Position numbers and translations under genes: made by a program. From NCBI RefSeq assembly GCF_001953975.1, contig NZ_MBEJ01000007.1, forward strand, positions 62,001-126,000: a stretch of DNA of 64,000 nt, read 5' to 3'. The DNA comes from Mycobacterium sp. NS-7484 (lineage in GTDB: Bacteria; Actinomycetota; Actinomycetes; Mycobacteriales; Mycobacteriaceae). The notes under the pieces are model-generated. The model was not told the origin of the DNA. It worked only from the letters and a program-made list of their open reading frames with translations, and did no database searches. Positions 57,355 through 64,000 of this stretch are shown one piece after another (position 1 is the stretch's first letter; each line of letters begins with the position of its first letter).

Positions 57355-58384
57355 CCCGATCAGAACAGTCGTCATCACCGGCGCATCGCGCGGATTGGGG
57401 TTCGCCTCGACTGTGCGCCTTTACCGCGATGGATGGCGCGTGGTCGCGGCGATGCGCTCACCGGACGTCGGAATGCCCTTACTGCGTACGGCGACCGGAG
57501 CCGGCGAGGATGACGACAGACTGATCGGTGTCCAACTCGATCTGACGGACGCCGCCTCTATTTCGGCTGCTGCCAAGACGATCGAGGAGGCCTTGAAGGA
57601 TACCGGGACAGCCGCACCGCATGCCTTGGTGCACAACGCCGGCATCTCGGCGGCCGGGATGGTCGAGGAGACGTCGTCGGATCTCTGGGAGCGCATGTTC
57701 GCCACCAACGTTCTGGGTCCGGTGGCACTGACCAAAGCGCTGCTGCCCGCCATGCGTGAAGCCGGGCGCGGCCGCATCGTGCTCATCTCCAGTGCGGCGG
57801 GTGTGCGTGGAATGCCGGCTACCGCACCGTATTCGGCAGTGAAAGGAGCGCTGGAGCGGTGGGGTGAAGCGATGGCGGGGGAGGTGGCGCCCTTCGGGAT
57901 CGGCGTCACCATCCTGGTCACCGGGACTTACGACACCGACATCATCACCGATGCGGGAACCACCGATGACCGGGATCTGAGCGGCCCGTACGCCCGCCAC
58001 CACCACACGATGGACACCCGTGGGCGCGCCATGATGAAGCACGCGGCCCGGCCACCGGAGAAGTTCGCCGAAGGTCTGGCGAACGCGCTCGACAGCACGA
58101 AACCGTTCGTCAAGACCGCGGTGGGCCCGGATGCCCGAATGCTGTTGATCGCCAGCAGGTTACTGCCGCCGTCAGCGCTGCATCAGATGACGCGGGTGAT
58201 GATGGGTCTTCCGCGCCAGGGCACGATGCGCGGTGGGGCCTACCCGTTGACCACCTCTCAAAAGGCGATGGTGCTGGCTGCCAAGGCACTTCCGCAGCCG
58301 GTGCTGACCCGGCTGGCAGCCCTGGCGGCACGGCGCGCATCACGCAACGCTCAACCACAACAAGGGAGCAGCACCGATGCCTGA
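57347..58384 (+). CDS. Short-chain dehydrogenase with C-terminal extension, 345 aa
   Basis: SDR core in residues 1-240 (TGASRGLGFASTVRL, NAGISAAG, ISSAAG, YSAVK). A C-terminal extension of about 80 residues (RMLLIASRLLPPSALHQMTRVMMG ... AMVLAAKALPQPVLTRLAALAARR) includes helical, possibly membrane-peripheral stretches, as in retinol/steroid-type SDRs. GGAGA lies 6 bp before the ATG. Overlaps both neighbours (8 bp with AveC-like, 8 bp with ALDH), so translation is coupled. Likely oxidises an alcohol to feed the aldehyde dehydrogenase. Confidence 0.88.
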   Translation: MGDPIRTVVITGASRGLGFASTVRLYRDGWRVVAAMRSPDVGMPLLRTATGAGEDDDRLIGVQLDLTDAASISAAAKTIEEALKDTGTAAPHALVHNAGISAAGMVEETSSDLWERMFATNVLGPVALTKALLPAMREAGRGRIVLISSAAGVRGMPATAPYSAVKGALERWGEAMAGEVAPFGIGVTILVTGTYDTDIITDAGTTDDRDLSGPYARHHHTMDTRGRAMMKHAARPPEKFAEGLANALDSTKPFVKTAVGPDARMLLIASRLLPPSALHQMTRVMMGLPRQGTMRGGAYPLTTSQKAMVLAAKALPQPVLTRLAALAARRASRNAQPQQGSSTDA

Positions 58385-59867
58385 TGCATCGACCACTCAC
58401 GAATCGCGAATGCTGATCGACGGCAAGCTCGTAGACGGCGAGGCCGGTACCTTCGCCAACATCAACCCGGCCAACGAAGAGCTCCTGGGCGAAGTCTCCG
58501 ATGCCTCGACGGCCGACATGCACCGGGCGATCGACGCGGCCCGTCGGTCGTTCGACGAGACCGACTGGTCGACCAACCGTCGACTCCGCAAGCGCTGCCT
58601 GGAACAACTCCACGAGGCCATCGAGGGCGAGCTGGAGGAGCTGCGTGAGGAACTCATCGCCGAGGTCGGCGCCCCGCGGGCCGTCACCCACGGACCACAA
58701 CTCGACGCTCCGCTCGCCGACGGCCTCAAGTACCCCGCGCGGCTCATCGAAACCTTCCCCTGGGAAACGGATCTGGGTGACACCGTCGTCTCTGTCACCG
58801 GGGTGAATACCACACGCAAGGTCTGGTATGAGCCGGTGGGCGTCGTCGGCGCCATCACCCCGTGGAACTTTCCCTTCGAGGTCGCCCTGAACAAGCTCGG
58901 ACAGGCATTGGCGACCGGTAACACCGTGGTGCTCAAACCCGCACCGGACACGCCCTTCAACGCCACCCGGCTCGGCCGGCTCATCGCCGAGAACACCGAC
59001 ATCCCGCCCGGGGTGGTAAACATCGTGCCGGCCTCCGATCACCTGGTCGGTGAAGAACTCACGCTCTCACCGAAAGTCGACATGATCTCGTTCACCGGTT
59101 CGACCGTCGTGGGCAAACGGATCATGGAAAAAGGCGCCGCCACGATGAAGCGGCTGTTCCTCGAATTGGGCGGCAAGTCGGCCACCATCGTCTTGGACGA
59201 CTTGGATGACACGGCATTCAGCTCCGCCTGTCTGATCGGGATCGGACCACTCATGCACGCCGGGCAGGGGTGCGCTGCACCCACCCGGATGCTGTTGCCA
59301 CGCTCGCGCTACGACGACGGCGTGGCGATCCTCAAAGGCCTCTACGAGAACATCGCCGCCGGCGACCCGCAGGACCCGGCCACGATCTGCGGGCCGGTCA
59401 TCTCGGCCAAACAGCAGGCTCGCATCCTGGGCTACATCAGAAAGGGTGTCGACGAAGGCGCCACGATGCTCGTCGGCAGCGCCGAGCCCCCGAGACAGTT
59501 CGCCAAGGGGTTCTGGGTCAGTCCAACGCTTTTCACAGATGTGGACAACGCCATGACGATCGCCCAGGAGGAGATTTTCGGGCCGGTCCTGGCCGTCATT
59601 CCCTACGAGGACGAAGACGACGCGGTCCGGATCGCCAACGACAGCGCATACGGGTTGGCCGGCAACGTCATGTCCGGCTCGCTGGAACATTCGCTTGCCG
59701 TGGCGCGTCGGCTTCGCGCCGGGTTCATCGGCCTCAACGGCACCGCAGGCTACGGCGCGGACACACCGTTCGGCGGCTATAAGGACAGCGGCGTCGGCCG
59801 GCAGAACGGCCTCGCCGGATTTCACCAGTACACCGAGGTCAAGTCGGTCGCCTACCCGGCGATCTGA
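58377..59867 (+). CDS. Aldehyde dehydrogenase (NAD(P)-dependent)
   Basis: A 496-residue ALDH with all catalytic residues: Asn164 (PWNFPF), Glu263 (FLELGGKS), Cys299 (HAGQGCAAPTR), and the Rossmann FTGSTVVGKRI. It converts an aldehyde to the carboxylate, which would then be activated to CoA thioester. Placed after an SDR and before two P450s, it fits the sequence alkane/terminal methyl to alcohol to aldehyde to acid (inference). Confidence 0.95.
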   Translation: MPDASTTHESRMLIDGKLVDGEAGTFANINPANEELLGEVSDASTADMHRAIDAARRSFDETDWSTNRRLRKRCLEQLHEAIEGELEELREELIAEVGAPRAVTHGPQLDAPLADGLKYPARLIETFPWETDLGDTVVSVTGVNTTRKVWYEPVGVVGAITPWNFPFEVALNKLGQALATGNTVVLKPAPDTPFNATRLGRLIAENTDIPPGVVNIVPASDHLVGEELTLSPKVDMISFTGSTVVGKRIMEKGAATMKRLFLELGGKSATIVLDDLDDTAFSSACLIGIGPLMHAGQGCAAPTRMLLPRSRYDDGVAILKGLYENIAAGDPQDPATICGPVISAKQQARILGYIRKGVDEGATMLVGSAEPPRQFAKGFWVSPTLFTDVDNAMTIAQEEIFGPVLAVIPYEDEDDAVRIANDSAYGLAGNVMSGSLEHSLAVARRLRAGFIGLNGTAGYGADTPFGGYKDSGVGRQNGLAGFHQYTEVKSVAYPAI

Positions 59868-59891
59868 TACCAGCACTCTAGGAGTTCACGC

Positions 59892-61100
59892 GTGGAACAG
59901 CTTTTCGACGACCTGGAGGACTTCGGCGCGTTCGACGACGCGGTATCCGGGGACGTCAGGGACCCATATCCCGAACTGGCCAGGCTTCGGCGCGAGGAGC
60001 CGATCCAGCGGATCGACATGTCGGCGATGCCCGGAGAAGCGGGCAAACCCGTCTTCATCGTCTACCGCTACGAGGACGCCCAGCAGATGCTGCGGGACAA
60101 TCTGACGTTCTCGTCGTCCGGGGTGATCGCCGCCTTCGGACCGGTACTCGGCGAGCGGGTGATGCTCGGGATGGACGAGCCGGTGCACGGCCGGCTGCGG
60201 TCGCTGGTGTCGAAAGCTTTCTCGCAGAAGGCATTGGCCCGTTGGGAAGACGAGCTCGTCGGCCGGGTCGGAAACGAACTGATCGACAAATTCGCCGCGG
60301 ACGGCAAGGCGGATCTGGTCAAGCAGTTCACCTTCGACTATCCGAGCCGGATCATCGCGGGCCTGCTCGGCCTACCCGAACAGGACTACCCGCAGTTCCA
60401 ACGGTGGTCGATCTCGTTGCTGAGCTGGATCATGAACCCGGAGCGGGGACTGGCAGCGGCAGCGGCACTGTGCGAATACTTCGCGCCGATACTGGAAGAC
60501 CGCCGCGCCGAGCCGAAAGAGGACATGATCAGCCTCCTCGCGGAGGCCGAGATCGACAGCGAGAAGCTCACCGACGACGAGATCTTCTCGTTCCTGCGGC
60601 TGCTGTTGCCGGCCGGGGTGGAGACCACGTATCGGTCATTGGGCAACCTGCTGTTCGGCTTGCTCTCGGACACAACACAACTGGACGCAGTCCGTGCCGA
60701 CCGGTCACTGCTGCCCCAAGCCATCGAAGAGGCGGTGCGCTGGAACCCGCCCCTGTTGACCATCACGCGCACCACCACCTGCGACACCGAACTCGGCGGA
60801 GTTCACATCCCCGAGGGCTGTTCGGTGATGCCGATGCTGGGCTCGACGAACCGGCAGGAGGACCGGTGGGAGAACCCGGATCAGTTCGACATCTTCCGCA
60901 CCTCCAAGGCGAATCTCGGCTGGGGGCATGGGGTACACGTGTGCCTGGGCATGCACCTGGCACGTCTGGAAATGCGCACTGCCATCAATCTTCTGCTGGA
61001 CCGGTTGCCCAACCTGCGGATGGACCCCGACGGCGACGATCCCCACATCCGCGGGCAGGTGTTCCGCTCGCCGACTTCACTGCCGGTTTTGTTCGGATGA
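59892..61100 (+). CDS. Cytochrome P450, 402 aa
   Basis: Heme loop GWGHGVHVCLGMHLARLE with Cys351, I-helix A241-G-V-E-T-T, ExxR at Glu280-Arg283. GTG start with AGGAG 7 bp upstream. The heme loop (GWGHGVHVCLG) differs from the other four P450s, so it is a distinct family. No ferredoxin is adjacent. The operon position (ALDH upstream, P450 downstream) suggests oxidation of the same substrate. Followed by a GCGAGCAGAC-type hairpin. Confidence 0.93.
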   Translation: MEQLFDDLEDFGAFDDAVSGDVRDPYPELARLRREEPIQRIDMSAMPGEAGKPVFIVYRYEDAQQMLRDNLTFSSSGVIAAFGPVLGERVMLGMDEPVHGRLRSLVSKAFSQKALARWEDELVGRVGNELIDKFAADGKADLVKQFTFDYPSRIIAGLLGLPEQDYPQFQRWSISLLSWIMNPERGLAAAAALCEYFAPILEDRRAEPKEDMISLLAEAEIDSEKLTDDEIFSFLRLLLPAGVETTYRSLGNLLFGLLSDTTQLDAVRADRSLLPQAIEEAVRWNPPLLTITRTTTCDTELGGVHIPEGCSVMPMLGSTNRQEDRWENPDQFDIFRTSKANLGWGHGVHVCLGMHLARLEMRTAINLLLDRLPNLRMDPDGDDPHIRGQVFRSPTSLPVLFG

Positions 61101-61107
61101 CGGCTCC

Positions 61108-61169
61108 GGCGAGCAGACACAGATGTACGCGACACGCCGTGCCTCGGAGGACATCTCTGTCTGCTCGCC
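61108..61169. terminator. Hairpin of the GCGAGCAGAC family
   Basis: Arms 61108-61126 and 61151-61169 (18 of 19 paired), 24-nt spacer. Ends GGCGAGCAGACA match those at 9877 and 47656. It lies between two co-directional P450 genes and may be a partial terminator separating the second P450 from the operon. Confidence 0.6.
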
Positions 61170-61196
61170 AACGAAAAGTGACCAGGAGAGCTTGAG

Positions 61197-62468
61197 ATGA
61201 CCGACTTCGAGACCATCGACTTCTTCACCGACCCGGCATTGGTTCCGGACCCGTACCCGTACTTCGATCACCTTCGCTCCAAATGTCCGGTCACCCAGGC
61301 GACGCCGTTCAACGTGCTGGCGGTCACCGGGTACGAGGAGGCGCTGGCGGTCTACAAGGACCCGGCGTTCTCGTCCTGCAACTCTGTGGCGGGACCGTTC
61401 TCGGGGATGCCGATCACGCCGGGCGAGAGCGACGACGTCACCGACCTGATCGAGGAGCACCGGCTCGCGGTGCCGATGGGCGAGCACATCACCTCACAGG
61501 ACCCGCCGCTGCACACCCGTACCCGCGGTCTGATGAACAAGCTGATCACCCCCAAGCGGCTCAAGGAGAACGAGGACTTCATGTGGCGGCTGGCCGACCA
61601 GCAGCTCGACACATTCCTCGACAAGGGTGGCTGTGAGTTCCTCGCTGATTACGCGAAGCCGTTCTCGCTGTTGGTGATCGCCGATCTGCTCGGTGTGCCC
61701 GCGGAGGATCATCAGGAGTTCAAGGCGGCGTTCGCCCTGGGGGAGACCGTCGGTGAGCTCGGCAAGGAAGCGCCGACTACGCACAACCCACTGCAGTGGC
61801 TCAACGACAAGTTCTATGCCTACATCGAGGATCGCAGACGCGCCCCGCGTGAGGACGTGTTGACCGGGTTGGCGCAAGCCAAATACGAGGACGGTTCGAC
61901 ACCCGACATCGAAGACGTGATGAACCTGTCGACGTTCCTGTTCGCCGCGGGGACGGAGACGACGACGAAGCTGGTGAGCTCGGCAGTGCGGTTCATCGGC
62001 GACAACCCCGGATTCGAAGATCTGCTGCGTGCCGACCGCAGCAAGATCCCGGCGTTCCTCGAGGAGACCCTGCGCCTGGAGAGTCCGGTCAAGAGCCACT
62101 TCCGAATGGCCAGCCGGACGACAAGCATCGGTGACGTCGAGGTGCCGGCGGGAACGACGGTCATGGTGCTGCCCGGTGCGTGTAACCGCGATGAACGAAA
62201 GTTCCCGGACCCCCACACATTCCAGACCGATCGGGCCAATGTGCGCGAGCAGATCGCCTTCATTCGCGGCGTCCACTCGTGCCCGGGAGCGCCCCTGGCC
62301 CGGGCCGAGGGGCGCATCTCGCTGAACCGAATTCTCGACCGGATGAGCGGCATCACAATTTCCACCGAGCATCACGGGCCGGTGAACGACCGGCAATACG
62401 CCTACGAGCCCACGTTCATCATGCGCGGGCTCGCCGAACTGCACATCACCTTCACTCCGCTCGGCTGA
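61197..62468 (+). CDS. Cytochrome P450, 423 aa
   Basis: Heme loop FIRGVHSCPGAPLARAE with Cys362; the usual FGxG is FIRG here. I-helix A251-G-T-E-T-T, ExxR at Glu290-Arg293. AGGAG lies 9 bp before the ATG. Clearly paralogous to the P450 at 30199 (shared LITPKRLKENED, CPGAPLARAE and EPTFIMRGL/IPTFILRGL C-terminus). It has no own ferredoxin, so it probably shares one. Followed by a mycofactocin-type SDR 23 bp downstream. Confidence 0.94.
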   Translation: MTDFETIDFFTDPALVPDPYPYFDHLRSKCPVTQATPFNVLAVTGYEEALAVYKDPAFSSCNSVAGPFSGMPITPGESDDVTDLIEEHRLAVPMGEHITSQDPPLHTRTRGLMNKLITPKRLKENEDFMWRLADQQLDTFLDKGGCEFLADYAKPFSLLVIADLLGVPAEDHQEFKAAFALGETVGELGKEAPTTHNPLQWLNDKFYAYIEDRRRAPREDVLTGLAQAKYEDGSTPDIEDVMNLSTFLFAAGTETTTKLVSSAVRFIGDNPGFEDLLRADRSKIPAFLEETLRLESPVKSHFRMASRTTSIGDVEVPAGTTVMVLPGACNRDERKFPDPHTFQTDRANVREQIAFIRGVHSCPGAPLARAEGRISLNRILDRMSGITISTEHHGPVNDRQYAYEPTFIMRGLAELHITFTPLG

Positions 62469-62491
62469 GCCGCAACACCAAGGAGCACACT

Positions 62492-63367
62492 ATGTCCGGA
62501 AAGCTCGACGGCAAGGTCGCTTTCATCACCGGGGCGGCCCGCGGGCAGGGCCGCGCGCACGCGGTCGCCATGGCCAAGGAGGGCGCCGACATCATCGCGG
62601 TCGACATCTGCCGCGACATCCCCACCAACCCCTACCCGCTGGCCACACCCGAAGATCTGGCCGAGACCGAACGCAAGGTCAAGGAACTCGGCCGTCGTGT
62701 CGTCGCGCGGGTGGCCGACGTCCGCGAACGCCATGAGCTGCGTGAGGCCATCGAGGCCGGGATCGCTGACCTCGGCAAGGTCGACATTGTGGTCGCCAAC
62801 GCGGGCATCCTGCCGATGGCGATGGGCAACCCCGACCCGATGGGTTTCGTCGACGCCTCCGATGTCGACCTGCTGGGGGTGATGAACACCGTCGCGGTGG
62901 CGATTCCGCACCTGCCCGACGGTGCCTCGATCATCGTCACCGGATCCACGGCCGGCATGATCCGCGGCACCACCACGAGCCCCGACATGGGCCCGGGAGG
63001 GGCGGGATACGGCTGGAGCAAGCGGATCGTGATGGAGTACGTCGACGAGATGTGTCTTCACCTGGCGCCGAGGATGATTCGCGTCAACGCGATCCATCCG
63101 ACCAACTGCAACACCCACCTGCTGCAGAACGAGGGCATGTACGGGGTGTTCCGCCCCGATCTCAAGGCCGCAGGCAAGACGGCCACCCGCGAAGACGCCG
63201 AGCCCCTGTTCAATCTGTTCCAGGCCATGCCGATTCCCTACATCGAACCGGAGGACATGGCCCACCTCGGGGTGTTCCTGGCCAGCGACGACAGCAGGTA
63301 TATCACCGGCCAGCACATCCGCGTCGATGCGGGCTCACTACTCAAGTGGCCCAACGGTCCTCAGTAG
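62492..63367 (+). CDS. Mycofactocin-coupled SDR family oxidoreductase
   Basis: A 291-residue SDR with GAARGQGRAHAVAMAKEGADIIAVDIC and the insertion after strand 2 typical of mycofactocin-linked enzymes, Ser in IVTGSTAG, and Tyr-x3-Lys in YGWSK. AAGGAG lies 7 bp before the ATG. Same subfamily as the SDR at 5491. Following a P450 directly, it probably oxidises the hydroxylated product, passing electrons to mycofactocin. The in-frame extension to 62279 overlaps the P450 and is rejected. Confidence 0.88.
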   Translation: MSGKLDGKVAFITGAARGQGRAHAVAMAKEGADIIAVDICRDIPTNPYPLATPEDLAETERKVKELGRRVVARVADVRERHELREAIEAGIADLGKVDIVVANAGILPMAMGNPDPMGFVDASDVDLLGVMNTVAVAIPHLPDGASIIVTGSTAGMIRGTTTSPDMGPGGAGYGWSKRIVMEYVDEMCLHLAPRMIRVNAIHPTNCNTHLLQNEGMYGVFRPDLKAAGKTATREDAEPLFNLFQAMPIPYIEPEDMAHLGVFLASDDSRYITGQHIRVDAGSLLKWPNGPQ

Positions 63368-63370
63368 ACC

Positions 63371-64000
63371 TCAGCCAGGCCGGTGCAGGAAGCCGTGGAG
63401 CAGTGCCTGCACGAGTTCGTCGACGATCGCCTCCCGCGACGGGGGACGATCGTCGAAAAACGTCGACCGCAACGCCACCATGCCGACGATCAGCGCCACT
63501 GCGGAATGGGCCCGCAGGTCGGGCTGCGTCGATCGAAATCCGCGCAATTGCATGCCCTCCGTGCTGATTTGGCCGAGCAACCCGAGCGCCCGTCTGATGT
63601 CGGCGATGCCGGTATTCTCGGCCTCTTCGTCGCTGAGCCCGTCCGACGCGACGAGGGTCAACAGCAGCCCTTTGTGTTGCAGGAGCACATCGTAGAGTCG
63701 TCCGGCGAACTGCCGGGTCAGTTCTTCCTCGTCGGTCTCTTCGGGTACCACGGTCTGCCAGGTCTTACCGAAGTCGTCGACGAAGTCGGTGAAGGGCAGC
63801 ACCATGGCTTCCCGGAACAGTCCGGCCTTGGAGCCGAAGTGACGAAACAACAGGTATTCACTGACATCGGCAGCTTGGGCGATCTCACGGGTGGTGATGC
63901 TGCGATAACCGTGGCGGGAGAACAGCTCACGCGCCGCGTCGAGCAACAGCCTGCGGGCCTCACCACGGGGGCGGCGCGTGCTCGCCTCCGAACGTCCCTG
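63371..64000 (-). CDS. TetR-family transcriptional regulator, 5' end outside window
   Basis: The frame is open from the TGA at 63371 to the right edge, so the start lies beyond base 64000. The helix-turn-helix (LLLDAARELFSRHGYRSITTREIAQAADVSEYLLFRHFGSKAGLF) is complete and preceded by a basic stretch (STRRPRGEARR). It converges with the mycofactocin-type SDR (3 bp between the two genes), so it may regulate a different gene set to the right. Ligand domain ends ALLHGFLHRPG. Confidence 0.85.
   Translation of the reverse strand, partial: QGRSEASTRRPRGEARRLLLDAARELFSRHGYRSITTREIAQAADVSEYLLFRHFGSKAGLFREAMVLPFTDFVDDFGKTWQTVVPEETDEEELTRQFAGRLYDVLLQHKGLLLTLVASDGLSDEEAENTGIADIRRALGLLGQISTEGMQLRGFRSTQPDLRAHSAVALIVGMVALRSTFFDDRPPSREAIVDELVQALLHGFLHRPG

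Noticed and set aside
1-64000. CRISPR arrays, rRNA, tRNA, insertion sequences, integrases
   Set aside because: No regularly spaced direct repeats, no rRNA core sequences, no tRNA-like cloverleaf with CCA/T-loop pattern in the gaps, and no transposase or integrase motifs were seen. The longest repeats are the intergenic hairpins.

Overview
The window is 64 kb of high-GC actinobacterial DNA. It most likely comes from a fast-growing Mycobacterium (Mycolicibacterium type). The grounds are many acyl-CoA dehydrogenases and crotonases, mycofactocin-type short-chain dehydrogenases, F420/luciferase-type oxidoreductases, five cytochromes P450 with small mycobacterial-type ferredoxins, a membrane class III adenylate cyclase of the mycobacterial kind, frequent GTG/TTG starts, and many 1-17 bp overlaps between consecutive genes. 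I recognise no rRNA, tRNA, insertion sequence, phage gene or CRISPR array. Nearly everything is catabolic: the locus looks built to activate, hydroxylate, beta-oxidise and cleave one or more hydrophobic, probably cyclic or branched, acids or alcohols. The substrate cannot be read from the sequence.

Layout. 1-8.4 kb: a crotonase (cut by the left edge), a double CoA-transferase, a degenerate kinase-like protein, two SDRs, a TetR regulator and a second crotonase. 8.4-9.9 kb: adenylate cyclase. 9.9-15.8 kb (minus): an operon reading CMD-like protein, Rieske oxygenase, a 109-residue unknown, an amidohydrolase-like protein, an NTF2-like protein and two acyl-CoA dehydrogenases. 16.0-22.9 kb (plus): amidohydrolase, dehydrogenase, SDR, CoA-transferase, thiolase, dehydrogenase. 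23-30 kb: a TetR and an unknown partner, a P450, an NTF2-like protein, and a minus operon TetR / acyl-CoA dehydrogenase / sugar-kinase-like phosphotransferase / quinone oxidoreductase. 30.2-35.2 kb: two P450-ferredoxin units facing each other. 35.3-41.1 kb (minus): NuoF-like flavoprotein, ferredoxin, DUF35-thiolase fusion, hydrolase and two beta-hydroxyacid dehydrogenases. 41.1-47.6 kb: an unknown protein, then a minus operon of two amidohydrolase-fold proteins, a Rieske ferredoxin and a hydrolase, facing a pair of acyl-CoA dehydrogenases. 47.7-63.4 kb: luciferase-like and DapB-like enzymes, a double-TetR regulator, an SDR, a VWA/MoxR-type ATPase pair, a cytoplasmic periplasmic-binding-protein-like protein, an AveC-like membrane protein, SDR, ALDH, two P450s and a mycofactocin SDR. 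A TetR gene is cut by the right edge.

Two cis-regulatory systems stand out. The first is a 15-bp palindrome, GAGAA-N5-TTCTC (four perfect copies, four with one mismatch, two weaker). It lies at about seven promoters between 6 and 46 kb, including both sides of the TetR gene at 6.7-7.4 kb. The second is a motif close to AACAAAYATTAGGTT. It occurs at five promoter regions between 47.7 and 55.1 kb, around the double-TetR gene. Three intergenic hairpins share GCGAGCAGAC-type ends and probably act as terminators.

How the parts may work together (inference): P450s, the Rieske oxygenase and the amidohydrolases start the attack on a ring or chain. Mycofactocin and other SDRs plus the ALDH oxidise alcohols to acids. 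CoA-transferases and paired acyl-CoA dehydrogenases, crotonases, a thiolase and a DUF35-thiolase (retro-aldolase type) then shorten the chain. Electrons reach the oxygenases through [3Fe-4S]-type ferredoxins and perhaps the stand-alone NuoF-like flavoprotein. Several encoded proteins lack residues that are catalytic in their families, so parts of the pathway may use non-standard chemistry or non-catalytic paralogues.
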